Shown: positions 1 to 7,323, counted from the first letter of the stretch. The stretch: 14,543 bases of DNA from Deltaproteobacteria bacterium (GCA_016184235.1 JACPDC010000058.1:1-14543); one strand, 5' to 3'. Notes: generated by a model from the letters alone, not told the origin. Made by a program: numbers and translations.

Positions 1-2
1 TT

Positions 3-758
3 TACGCGCAACACACCCTGGTCTTAAAAAACGGCAGGCGGATCACCGTCCAGAGCTATCGGGAAGAAGGCGGTATGATCAAGTTTCCCGGCATGGGCGG
101 CGAGATCGGCATCAGCCGGGACCAGATCCAAACGATCGTCAAGGCTGGCGAGGCTGACAGCCGAGGAATGTCCATTCAGCGACTGGAAGCAACTCCCTCA
201 GCCCTACCGCCGACCGCGAGAACAGAGGCAGGTCAGCCTCCCAAGGTTGAGGCCGAAGGCGGGGTGAAGGAGAAAGCTCTCAGTCCCGAAGAGCAGCTCG
301 CCCAAGAAAGAGCCAAGGAAGAAAAGGAATTTCAGAACAAGGTGGGCCAACTCACCGATCAGATCAAGGCCTTGCGCGACCGTTACGCCGTCGCCACAAG
401 AGGCAGTAGTGGCCCCGAACCGACATTGCTCCAAACAGAGGAGGCCATTAAGGCGCGCACCGATGACTTGATGTCGAGGCTGCGGGATACGCAGTATAAC
501 CCTTCAGGGCCGAGCGATTCCGGCGGAATAAAACTCTCGACGCCCTCGACCTTTTCCGGGGTCCCCCCGGCCAGCATCGAGCACCGCGCGGGAGGAATCC
601 CGCCGCGAGTCGATGTGCCGCTCCCGAATTACACCGGCAAAGAAAGAGATCTGAGCGATCTGAGAAACCAGCTCAACCAGCTCCAGCGCGACAGGGAGAG
701 GCTGATCGAGCAAATGAAGCAGAAGAACTTCGACACCGGTTCTCTGTTCCTGGAATAA
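3..758 (+). CDS. Unrecognised coiled-coil protein, 5' end outside window
   Basis: The frame is open to the left edge. An ATG at 75 exists, but the 24 upstream codons in frame look like real protein (YAQHTLVLKNGRRI), so the gene starts outside the window. The segment LKNGRRI..., a GGMIKF step and GGEIGI form a small domain of a kind I associate with deltaproteobacterial hypothetical proteins. Y-A before Q could be the end of a signal peptide, which is inference. Counting from the ATG at 75, residues about 70-108 and 188-220 are charged, heptad-like and probably coiled coil; the section between is rich in Pro, Ser and Gly. There are no cysteines, membrane segments or catalytic motifs. It is convergent with aroQ, 69 bp away. 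The protein is probably exported and structural, function unknown. I am confident it is coding but not of its role. Confidence 0.75.
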   Translation, partial: YAQHTLVLKNGRRITVQSYREEGGMIKFPGMGGEIGISRDQIQTIVKAGEADSRGMSIQRLEATPSALPPTARTEAGQPPKVEAEGGVKEKALSPEEQLAQERAKEEKEFQNKVGQLTDQIKALRDRYAVATRGSSGPEPTLLQTEEAIKARTDDLMSRLRDTQYNPSGPSDSGGIKLSTPSTFSGVPPASIEHRAGGIPPRVDVPLPNYTGKERDLSDLRNQLNQLQRDRERLIEQMKQKNFDTGSLFLE

Positions 759-827
759 TCGTTACTCGTATAATCGTTATTCGTTAATCGCGAGTCAACG
801 AGTCAACCAATAACGAGCAACGAAAAA
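759..827. repeat. Convergent intergenic spacer of degenerate TCGTTA/TAACGA repeats
   Basis: The spacer between two convergent genes is made almost wholly of variants of TCGTTA(C/T)TCGT and its complement. TCGTTACTCGT begins at 759, TCGTTATTCG follows near 775, an 8 bp tandem CGAGTCAA x2 lies at 791-806, and TAACGAGCAACGA ends at 823. The left copy (759-773) and right copy (809-823) are imperfect complements and could form a long stem in RNA from either strand. That would suit a bidirectional terminator, but no clear T-run follows on either strand, so I call it a repeat rather than a terminator. Confidence 0.5.
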
Positions 828-1268
828 CTATAGGTATTCCACCGCCGCCCTTAACCCCAGTAGATAACTGTTTACCCCGAAGCCGGCGATCTGCCCGACC
901 ACCGCCTCCGCGATCAGGGAGCGCTTGCGGAACTCCTCGCGCCTGTGGATGTTGGAGATATGGACCTCGACCGCCGGGATCCCCACCGCGGTCAGGGCGT
1001 CCCTCAAGGCCACAGAGGAATGGGTGTAGGCGGCGGCATTGATCACCAGCGCGCCGAATTGCTTAGGGGCCTCCTGAATCCAGCTCACCAGCTCTCCCTC
1101 GCTGTTCGACTGGCGTATTTCCACCTCGACCCCGAGCTCGTTCGCGAGCGAGCGGATCTTGCGGTTAATCTGTTCCAAGGTGAGCCGGCCGTAAATCTCC
1201 GGCTGCCTCTTGCCGAGGAGATTCAAGTTGGGACCATGCAGCACAAGAACTCTTCTTTTTTTCGCCAT
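828..1268 (-). CDS. aroQ: Type II 3-dehydroquinate dehydratase
   Basis: Dehydrates 3-dehydroquinate to 3-dehydroshikimate, step 3 of the shikimate pathway, in the cytoplasm. The 146 aa length is typical of the small dodecameric type II enzyme. Visible are the N-terminal HGPNLNLLG (residues 11-19), the active-site loop with R21 and Y26, QSNSEGEL (53-60), NAAAYTHSS (77-85) and EVHISNIHRREEFR (101-114) with catalytic H103. The third motif is normally NPxAYTHTS or NPGAYTHTS, so the Ala after Asn is a mild variant. The ATG directly follows the TAG of the upstream TPR gene, and a good Shine-Dalgarno (AAGGAGAGG) sits in the end of that gene, so the two are cotranscribed and probably coupled. It is the last gene of the aro operon. 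Confidence 0.96.
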   Translation of the reverse strand: MAKKRRVLVLHGPNLNLLGKRQPEIYGRLTLEQINRKIRSLANELGVEVEIRQSNSEGELVSWIQEAPKQFGALVINAAAYTHSSVALRDALTAVGIPAVEVHISNIHRREEFRKRSLIAEAVVGQIAGFGVNSYLLGLRAAVEYL

Positions 1269-1802
1269 CTAGTCCTCTCCTTGTCGCGCTCCAATCCAGC
1301 CGTCCAGTACCGCCAGTTGCCGGGCCACCTTTTCCCGGCCCGCGTCGCGGGAGCCCTCCCGTCGGAGCTGCTCTCTCAGGGACAGGATCTTCTCCCACAC
1401 TTCCCGCTCGCCGCCGCAGCTAACAAACAGTCGACGGTAGATGTCGATCGCCTCCAAGAGATATCCTTGCTGCACCAGCAGCTCGGCCATCGTCTGTGTG
1501 GCGAACTCAGGGTCCGGCGGCAAATTCCTCATCTGCCGGAGCTGCTCCAGGCCGTCGGCAATGACTGCCAGCGACTCCTGCCTGCCCAAAACGGATTCCA
1601 GCGTACGCACGGTCTGCAGGGCCTCCAGGAGCTTGCCTTCCTGATATTGGAGCCGGCCCAGAAGCAGGAGAGCTCGCGGGTGCCTGGGGCTTTGTTCCAG
1701 GCAGCGCTCTAAGGTTTCCCTGGCCTCCGAGTACTTTCCATCCTGGCGGAGCCCCTCGGCCAGATCCGCAAGTTCCGACACGCCCGAAGACCGCCCCTCC
1801 AC
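1269..1802 (-). CDS. Small TPR-repeat protein in the aro operon
   Basis: A 177 aa, Leu/Glu/Arg-rich, all-helical protein with tetratricopeptide-like units at about residues 9-40, 43-75 and 103-133 (for example GKYSEARETLERCLEQSPRH and QQGYLLEAIDIYRRL). It has no signal peptide or membrane segment, so is probably a cytoplasmic scaffold or adaptor; partner unknown. The frame stays open to 1862 inside aroB. I chose GTG at 1802 because AGAGGAG (1811-1817) lies 8 nt upstream. A GTG at 1820 overlaps the aroB stop as GTGA and is the alternative, adding six residues. The stop TAG touches the aroQ ATG. TPR proteins at the end of deltaproteobacterial aro or pil clusters are familiar to me, but I cannot assign a function. 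One untested idea is a link to pilus biogenesis, since pilQ is upstream. Confidence 0.85.
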   Translation of the reverse strand: MEGRSSGVSELADLAEGLRQDGKYSEARETLERCLEQSPRHPRALLLLGRLQYQEGKLLEALQTVRTLESVLGRQESLAVIADGLEQLRQMRNLPPDPEFATQTMAELLVQQGYLLEAIDIYRRLFVSCGGEREVWEKILSLREQLRREGSRDAGREKVARQLAVLDGWIGARQGED

Positions 1803-1816
1803 GCTTAGCGCTCCTC

Positions 1817-2893
1817 TCACGCCGACAACCTGGCCGCAATCTCTTCCGCAGAGAGCCAGCAAAACTGCGTCTTGCCGATTCCTTCACACAAGACGAATTT
1901 AACCTTTCCGCCGGCGGACTTCTTATCCACCTCCATCTTCTTCACCAGATCCTCTACCCTGATAAGAGACGGGATCTCCGTCGGCAGGCCCGCCTTCCTA
2001 AGCAGCAGCCCGATGCGGCGCCGGCTCTCCTCATCGCACAGCCCCTGACGCACCGAGATGGAGGCGGCCTGGGTCATGCCGATCGCAATGGCCTCGCCGT
2101 GGAGAAATTTCTCGTAGGCGGTGAGGGACTCCAGCGCATGGCCGATGGTGTGTCCGAAGTTAAGAACGGAGCGATAATCCTCCTCGCGCTCGTCCTTTTC
2201 CACCACCCTGGCCTTTATGGCGCACGACGCGCCAACGGCCTCTTCCAGGAGGTCGGGCTCCAGGGCGATTACTCTTTCGAGCTTTTCTTCCAGGAGAGCA
2301 AAAAGCGCCGGATCCTCGATAATGCCGTACTTGACCACCTCGGCCAGACCCGCCAGAAACTCCCTGCGGGGCAGGGTGCGCAGCGCCGCCAGATCGATCA
2401 CGACAACCCTCGGCTGGTAAAACGCGCCGATGAGATTTTTCCCCTCCCTGTGGTTGATGCCGGTTTTGCCGCCCACACTCGAATCCACCTGAGCCAGCAG
2501 GGTGGTGGGAACCTGCACGTAAGGGACCCCCCTGAGGAAGGTGGCCGCAGCAAACCCGGCCAGGTCGCCGATCACCCCTCCGCCGAGCGCTACGATACAG
2601 GAGCCCCGATCGAACCGCGCTCGAATCAGCTGATCATAAACGGCAGCGAGGGATTTTAGACTCTTGTGCTCCTCGCCGTCCGCCACCAATATCGAGGTCA
2701 CCCGAAAACCCGCCCTGGACAGCGCCTCTTGGAAGGGCTTGAGATAGAGCCCCGCCACCGTGGGGTTGGTCACCACACCGACTCTTTCACCGCAGCCGGC
2801 CTCTTTCAGGAATTCCCCGGCGCGCGCGAGCAGCCCTTCTCCAAGGTAAATCGGATAGGAGCGGTCTCCCAGCTTTACTTGAAGCGTACGCAT
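1817..2893 (-). CDS. aroB: 3-dehydroquinate synthase
   Basis: Converts DAHP to 3-dehydroquinate, shikimate pathway step 2, using NAD+ and a divalent metal. The 358 aa length is normal. Motifs seen: DGEEHKSL (72-79), the NAD-binding GGGVIGD (104-110), QVPTTLLAQVDSSVGGKTG (127-145), and the metal ligands expected from the family at E185 (LAEVVKYG), H248 (NFGHTIGHALE) and H265 (LHGEA). The stop overlaps the possible upstream GTG start of the TPR gene. The gap to aroK is 28 nt. No clear Shine-Dalgarno precedes this ATG; a GGGAAAAG lies too far upstream. Pairing of aroK with aroB downstream of pilQ is a known conserved arrangement in proteobacteria. Confidence 0.97.
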   Translation of the reverse strand: MRTLQVKLGDRSYPIYLGEGLLARAGEFLKEAGCGERVGVVTNPTVAGLYLKPFQEALSRAGFRVTSILVADGEEHKSLKSLAAVYDQLIRARFDRGSCIVALGGGVIGDLAGFAAATFLRGVPYVQVPTTLLAQVDSSVGGKTGINHREGKNLIGAFYQPRVVVIDLAALRTLPRREFLAGLAEVVKYGIIEDPALFALLEEKLERVIALEPDLLEEAVGASCAIKARVVEKDEREEDYRSVLNFGHTIGHALESLTAYEKFLHGEAIAIGMTQAASISVRQGLCDEESRRRIGLLLRKAGLPTEIPSLIRVEDLVKKMEVDKKSAGGKVKFVLCEGIGKTQFCWLSAEEIAARLSA

Positions 2894-2921
2894 GATGTCA
2901 GTCTGAAACTTTTCCCATTGT

Positions 2922-3470
2922 CTAATGCCTGTTGCGGCTCGACTGAGCTCGCCGAAGTCCTATTGCTTCCATGATTTTCCCCACCACTTCATCCACGGTC
3001 AAATCATCCGTCTTTATGCGGAGGTGAGCCTTGGCGTAGCTCTCTTCCCGCAGTTTTAGGAGCTCTTCGATGCGCTGCCGCCTGTCCTCTCCTTCGAGCA
3101 GGGGCCGACCCTTGCCAACACCCGACCTCTTGAGCACGGTTTCCGGACCGGCCGTGAGGCAAACGAGCAGGGCTTTCTCTTTGAGCAGCCGAAGATTGTC
3201 TTCGTCCAGAATCGCTCCTCCCCCCGTGGCGATCACCTGCCCGTCCTTCTCCAGCACCTCGCGCAACAGCTGTTTCTCCAGCGCGCGAAAGTACTTTTCT
3301 CCCTTACGGCGGAAAATCGCGGCGACCGCCATGCCTTCTTTCACTTCAATAGCCTGATCGAGATCGACAAAGCGCCGTTTGAGCCTTCGGGCCAGTCTTT
3401 TGCCCACAACGCTCTTACCCGCGGCCATAAAGCCGGTAAGGGCGACGTTTCTTTTGGAATTTGGCGGCAA
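2922..3470 (-). CDS. aroK: Shikimate kinase
   Basis: ATP-dependent phosphorylation of shikimate to shikimate 3-phosphate, step 5 of the pathway. The 182 aa protein has Walker A GFMAAGKS (13-20), FVDLDQAIE with D36 and D38 for Mg2+ and shikimate, R62 in the YFRALE segment, ATGGGAI (81-87) and the lid arginine R122 in GRPLL. The start is TTG three bases after the aroC stop; no ATG gives a full Walker A region (the next Met is inside it). Shine-Dalgarno is not evident, so coupling to aroC translation is likely. The C-terminal tail (RRAQSSRNRH) is basic and unstructured. Confidence 0.95.
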   Translation of the reverse strand: MPPNSKRNVALTGFMAAGKSVVGKRLARRLKRRFVDLDQAIEVKEGMAVAAIFRRKGEKYFRALEKQLLREVLEKDGQVIATGGGAILDEDNLRLLKEKALLVCLTAGPETVLKRSGVGKGRPLLEGEDRRQRIEELLKLREESYAKAHLRIKTDDLTVDEVVGKIMEAIGLRRAQSSRNRH

Positions 3471-3473
3471 GTC

Positions 3474-4580
3474 TCAGAGGCTTTTTATCTGCCCTAAGTA
3501 GCCTTCGTAATTCCGCGTGATCTCATGGAGAGAATCCCCGCCGAACTTCTCCAGAAAGGCTACCGCGAGCTCAAAGGCGACCACCGCTTCCCCGACCACG
3601 GCGGCCGCGGGGGCGGAGCAGACATCCGAGCGCTCTACCGAAGCGTCGGCCGGCCGCTTCGACCTCAGGTCCACGGATTGGAGCGGGCTCATGAGGGTCG
3701 AGATGGGCTTCATCGCCGCCCGGACAACCAGGGGCGCGCCGTTGGACATCCCCCCTTCGGTCCCGCCGGAATTGTTGCTGCCGCGGTAAAAACCCGTCGG
3801 CACGATCCTGGGCGTGCCTTCCGAGACCATCTTGTGGGGATCGAAAAAGATCTCGTCGTGCACCTCGGAGCCCTTGCGATCCCACTGACTATGGGTGCCC
3901 AGTCCGGGAGGCAGCCCCAAGACGACGACTTCGAAGATCCCTCCCAGGGTGTCGCCTCTTTTCTTACAGTCCTCGATCAGGGCGATCATCCTCTCCTCGG
4001 CCTCCTTGTCGGCGACCCTGACGGGCGACTCCTCGCAGCGCGCGAAGATCTCCTCGTAGCCGAGTTCCGGGCTCTTGGCCGCCACGTCGCCTATGGAGCG
4101 AATATAGCCCATCACCCGTATCCCGAACGGCGCCAGCAATTGCTTGCAGAACGAGCCTACTGCCGTGCGCGAGACCGTGTCGCGGGCGCTGGCGCGCTCG
4201 AGAATGCTGCGAATGTCGGAATGATGGTACTTGAGGATGCCCGTGAGGTCCGCATGGCCGGGGCGGGGTTTGGTGACCGCGATGCTCTCGTCTCGGTCCT
4301 CGGGGGCCGCCGACATCTTCTTGGTCCAGTTCTTCCAGTCTCTGTTATCGATCCCGAGGGCAACCGGCGAGCCGAGGGTCTCCCCCCAGCGGATTCCTGA
4401 GCGGATCTGGACCTCGTCCTTTTCGATCAACATCCGCCCGCCGCGGCCGTAACCCTGCTGGCGGCGCCACAGATCGTGGTTGATTTTGGCTATGTCGATG
4501 GGAAATCCCGCCGGGACCCCGTCGACGATCGCGGTCAGGCACGGCCCATGGGACTCCCCCGCCGTAAAGTAACGTAGCAT
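3474..4580 (-). CDS. aroC: Chorismate synthase
   Basis: Makes chorismate from EPSP with reduced FMN, the last common step of aromatic biosynthesis. The 368 aa length is normal. The N-terminus MLRYFTAGESHG is where the family starts, fixing the ATG at 4580. Conserved H11 (GESHG) and H109 (RPGHAD), the flavin-site run SARDTVSRTAVG (131-142), LPPGLGTHSQWD and NNSGGTEGGMSNG are all present. It leads the aro operon, 86 bp after pilQ on the same strand. There is no Shine-Dalgarno; the ATG is only six bases from a -10-like TAAAAT, so the message may be leaderless. aroC at the head of aroK-aroB is less common than pilQ-aroK directly. Confidence 0.97.
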   Translation of the reverse strand: MLRYFTAGESHGPCLTAIVDGVPAGFPIDIAKINHDLWRRQQGYGRGGRMLIEKDEVQIRSGIRWGETLGSPVALGIDNRDWKNWTKKMSAAPEDRDESIAVTKPRPGHADLTGILKYHHSDIRSILERASARDTVSRTAVGSFCKQLLAPFGIRVMGYIRSIGDVAAKSPELGYEEIFARCEESPVRVADKEAEERMIALIEDCKKRGDTLGGIFEVVVLGLPPGLGTHSQWDRKGSEVHDEIFFDPHKMVSEGTPRIVPTGFYRGSNNSGGTEGGMSNGAPLVVRAAMKPISTLMSPLQSVDLRSKRPADASVERSDVCSAPAAAVVGEAVVAFELAVAFLEKFGGDSLHEITRNYEGYLGQIKSL

Positions 4581-4581
4581 G

Positions 4582-4596
4582 AGTGTATTTTACACT
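4582..4596. promoter_or_regulatory. 15 bp perfect palindrome over the aroC -10
   Basis: AGTGTA-TTT-TACACT is a perfect 6 bp inverted repeat around a 3 bp centre. It covers the whole candidate -10 hexamer of aroC and ends one base before the start codon. A dimeric repressor here would block RNA polymerase, but the palindrome could also be chance in an AT-rich -10 region. Confidence 0.4.
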
Positions 4597-4616
4597 AGTC
4601 CGCTATCCCAGGCCAA
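4587..4616 (-). promoter_or_regulatory. Candidate sigma70 promoter of the aro operon
   Basis: On the minus strand, TTGGCC (4616-4611; 4 of 6 to TTGACA), an 18 bp spacer, then TAAAAT (4592-4587; 5 of 6 to TATAAT). Transcription would be expected to begin at about 4580, the A of the aroC ATG. It would let the aro genes be expressed apart from the pil operon. Confidence 0.5.
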
Positions 4617-4638
4617 TGCGGTCTTAGCGGCAGGTGGT

Positions 4639-4661
4639 CGAGGATGGAAGAGCGATCCTCG
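4639..4661 (-). terminator. Hairpin after pilQ, without T-run
   Basis: Five bases beyond the pilQ stop, CGAGGAT (4639-4645) pairs perfectly with ATCCTCG (4655-4661) around a 9 nt loop. No T-tract follows on the minus strand, so it is not a classical intrinsic terminator. It may stabilise the 3' end of the pil mRNA or cause partial termination before the aro genes. Confidence 0.4.
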
Positions 4662-4666
4662 GAATA

Positions 4667-6676
4667 TTACTGTGCTACGGTCTTCTTCATCTGGTCGCGC
4701 CAGAGCTCCTCGGCGGTTGGCAGATTTTCCGAACCCCCGGCGATCACGCGCGGGGTGATGAAGACCATCAGCTCCTCAAAGTCTTTTTGCCAGCGGATGT
4801 TCTTAAACATCCAGCCGAGCACGGGGATATCCTTGAGATAAGGAATTCCGCTTGTCGAGGTGGAGCTGGTATCTTTCATGATTCCCCCGATCACAATCGT
4901 TTCCCCGTCGCGGACCAGGACATTGGAAATGGCCTCCCGGGTGAGCTCATCGAAGGGAAGAACGGAGGAAGAGCCTGAGACCGTGGCCGATTCCGCGATC
5001 GAGCTGGATTTTACCGTGATGTTCATCAGGACAAATCCGTCTGCGGAGACCTGAGGGGTCACGGTGAGCGTGATACCGACATTGACCCTCTCTGTCGCCA
5101 CAGCCGCCCCCGCCGCCGCCCCGGTGCCGCTGGCGATGTTCGTGGATGTCGGCAGCGTGATTCTTAGGACCCTCAGGCTCTGGATCGTGGAGGGCACGTT
5201 GTTGAGCGTCACCACCGACGGGCGGGAGATGATCTTGATATTTCCTTCGGTCTCGGCGGCGGAAAGTTGAGCGCTTATATTTCTGAACGCGCCAAGCCGG
5301 TTTTGAAGAACCGAAAAGAACGGCGTGGCCCCGGCCGGGGATCCTGCCTGAAACGGGACCCGGACCTGCACGCCGCGCCCGGTGCTGTCGGCGACGTTGT
5401 CATGAATCGGGCTGTCAAAATTCAACTGTATGCCCAGGGCGCGGGCAAAAGTCGGCGTCGTTTCGATCAGATTCGACTCGATGAGCACCTGAGCCGTGCG
5501 TGTGTCGAGCTTACTCACGACAGCGTTGGCATCATCTATTCCCCTCTTGATATCGCGCACAATGATTGTGTTACTCCGATCGTCCGCAACGAGGCTTGCT
5601 TCCGGATGTTTGCTCAAGGCCGGCTTGACCTTGTCCACCAAGTCTTTGACCTTGGCATAATTGATGCTGAAGTACGCAGTCTGAACGGACTCCTCGTTCT
5701 CCTTGGATTTTTTTGCCGCGGCTCGTTGATCACTTTCCGTTTTAAGTCGTGCGGCTGTGGAAATCCGCACCACATTCCCCATGGATTCCTTGTCTAGGCC
5801 GTTGGTTTGGATGAGGAGATCCAAGGCTTGGTCCCATGGAATATCCACCAACCGAATCGTGACTTTTCTTGCCACATCATCCGTTACAACAATGTTCAAG
5901 CCGCTCACCTCGGCCAGAAGGCGGAAGACGTTCTTAATATCCGCATCCTTGAAGTCGAGGGAAATTCTCTGCCCGCTGTACTTTTTCTCGCCGGTCGCAG
6001 CCGCTTGGACAGAGGGGGCCTGTGCGCCGGCCTCGGCAACCCCGGCCTTGGCGCCGGCCACCTGCACATCCGTCCGTTTACCGCCTTGAATCAATTGCAG
6101 ATCCTTCTTGGCGGTGTGCTGCGGATTGACCGGGCCGATGACGATTTTCAAGCCACCGTTTTCCGGCTCCACCACATACGCTGGAACGTTGGCCGCGGTA
6201 ACATCCACCACCACGCGCAGATACCCTTCGCCGGAGCTGACCCTCGTCGTAGCGAGCCAATGGGTGTTGACATTAAAAGTTTCTGTCCGCGCAAGCCTCT
6301 TGGCCTCTCCATAAACGTCCAAAACGACGCGCGAGGGCAAAGTGAGCGTAAAATGGCGGTACTGGGTAACCGGCGCGGAAAACTTGACCCGCAGGGTGGT
6401 CTGGCCGCGCTCTTCGCCGACAGAAAGCTGCTGAATGTTAAAGGGTTGATCCTGCAGCGTGGCCTCTTTCACGCTCGCCGGCGGCTGAGGTTTCTGCTGA
6501 GCCTGGGCCTGGGGCGGAGCCGCTTGCGGCGTTGCCGCCTGGGCGGTTTTCTCCTCCTCAATGCTCATGGCGCTGCAGCCGATCACCACGCCGGCCACGG
6601 CGCCTCCCAAAAGGACAAGGGCGATGGCGGGGATCTTCAGAAAAATTTTCCGCATCCTTACGCTTGAAAGAATCAT
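4667..6676 (-). CDS. pilQ: Type IV pilus secretin PilQ, predicted lipoprotein
   Basis: Outer-membrane secretin through which the pilus fibre exits. I start at ATG 6676 because AAGGAG (6684-6689) sits 7 nt upstream; the frame also has an ATG at 6694, right after the pilP stop, but without a good ribosome site. From 6676 the protein is 669 aa. Layout: hydrophobic segment then lipobox VVIGC (Cys34, apparently the only cysteine); Ala/Pro/Gln-rich linker to about 70; one AMIN domain (about 78-182) for peptidoglycan binding; second linker; secretin short N-terminal domain (about 236-310); N1/NolW-like domain (about 330-395); secretin domain (about 396-645) with VPSTIQ, LTREAISNVLVRDGET, IGGI and ITPRVI. 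Many PilQ proteins have two or three AMIN domains, so this is a compact version. The lipobox suggests self-piloting. Confidence 0.96.
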   Translation of the reverse strand: MILSSVRMRKIFLKIPAIALVLLGGAVAGVVIGCSAMSIEEEKTAQAATPQAAPPQAQAQQKPQPPASVKEATLQDQPFNIQQLSVGEERGQTTLRVKFSAPVTQYRHFTLTLPSRVVLDVYGEAKRLARTETFNVNTHWLATTRVSSGEGYLRVVVDVTAANVPAYVVEPENGGLKIVIGPVNPQHTAKKDLQLIQGGKRTDVQVAGAKAGVAEAGAQAPSVQAAATGEKKYSGQRISLDFKDADIKNVFRLLAEVSGLNIVVTDDVARKVTIRLVDIPWDQALDLLIQTNGLDKESMGNVVRISTAARLKTESDQRAAAKKSKENEESVQTAYFSINYAKVKDLVDKVKPALSKHPEASLVADDRSNTIIVRDIKRGIDDANAVVSKLDTRTAQVLIESNLIETTPTFARALGIQLNFDSPIHDNVADSTGRGVQVRVPFQAGSPAGATPFFSVLQNRLGAFRNISAQLSAAETEGNIKIISRPSVVTLNNVPSTIQSLRVLRITLPTSTNIASGTGAAAGAAVATERVNVGITLTVTPQVSADGFVLMNITVKSSSIAESATVSGSSSVLPFDELTREAISNVLVRDGETIVIGGIMKDTSSTSTSGIPYLKDIPVLGWMFKNIRWQKDFEELMVFITPRVIAGGSENLPTAEELWRDQMKKTVAQ

Positions 6677-6683
6677 AACGAGA

Positions 6684-6689
6684 CTCCTT
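6684..6689 (-). promoter_or_regulatory. Shine-Dalgarno that decides the pilQ start
   Basis: AAGGAG on the minus strand, 7 nt before ATG 6676 and lying inside the first codons of the longer reading. It favours 6676 over 6694. Confidence 0.65.
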
Positions 6690-6694
6690 ACCAT

Positions 6695-7318
6695 CTACTG
6701 CTCTACGGGCAGCTTCATGCTGATTTCCTGGCTCTTTTTTGCGCCGTAGAAATCGACGAAGCTCTCCTCGATCACAACTTCACCGGGCTTGATGGCTTTG
6801 ACCTTACCTTCGTTAGGGCCCACCAAGGTGCCGATTTTTACGATGTAGCCAAGCCCGGCAGCGTCTTCCACCATCGCCTTGGGCTCTTTGATATCCCACA
6901 CCACGGCCACCAGTTTAAGCTGCCCGATCTCATATCGCTCCAGCGGAGAGAGATTCTCCCGCGCCCGCGCGGTCGCCCTCGGTTTGAGGGACAGCGGGCG
7001 GAAAGGGTCGCGTTTTCCTGCCGAAGAATAGCGCGGCGCCGCGGGCGGCTCCGGCTTCTTTGCAGGCAAGTCGCCGATCCCGGCTTCAGCCTTGGCGGGC
7101 TTTGCCGCTTCCTTGCCTCCGAGCATTTCCTGAAGCTTCGATTTTCCCGCCTCTTTGAGAGCCTCCACGCCCGACCCGACGGCCGAGGGGGCCTTCTTGA
7201 ACTTTTCCACGGCCTCTTTGGTTTTTTGCGACGGAGTCCCCTTTTCCTCCTGCGCGCTCCCACCCGCGTGAAACAGCAGAGACCCGAACAGGACGTAAAC
7301 AAAAAACGCCTTTTTCAT
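6695..7318 (-). CDS. pilP: Type IV pilus assembly protein PilP, not a lipoprotein
   Basis: Periplasmic protein that bridges PilN/PilO to the PilQ secretin. From ATG 7318 it is 207 aa; a GTG at 7327 overlapping the pilO stop as GTGA is possible but has a poorer ribosome site. The N-terminus MKKAFFVYVLFGSLLF with GGSA before Gln fits a type I signal peptide, or an uncleaved anchor. There is no cysteine anywhere, so it cannot be lipidated as classical PilP is. A Lys/Ala/Glu-rich linker (about 23-95) leads to RDPFRPL (103-109), the family's hallmark, and the beta-rich homology domain (about 127-203). The stop TAG touches the ATG at 6694. Identification rests on RDPF, the C-terminal pattern and its place between pilO and pilQ. 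Confidence 0.93.
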   Translation of the reverse strand: MKKAFFVYVLFGSLLFHAGGSAQEEKGTPSQKTKEAVEKFKKAPSAVGSGVEALKEAGKSKLQEMLGGKEAAKPAKAEAGIGDLPAKKPEPPAAPRYSSAGKRDPFRPLSLKPRATARARENLSPLERYEIGQLKLVAVVWDIKEPKAMVEDAAGLGYIVKIGTLVGPNEGKVKAIKPGEVVIEESFVDFYGAKKSQEISMKLPVEQ

Positions 7319-7323
7319 ATCAC

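Noticed and set aside
945..1712. Plus-strand frame of 255 codons across aroQ and the TPR gene
   Set aside because: Spans two real genes antisense and has no recognisable motif or ribosome site.
3525..4400. Long plus-strand frame of 291 codons opposite aroC
   Set aside because: Antisense to an unmistakable chorismate synthase; the open frame follows from GC-rich codon use and its product resembles nothing.
5807..6667. Plus-strand frame of 286 codons opposite pilQ
   Set aside because: Antisense shadow; pilQ has clear domain motifs on the other strand.
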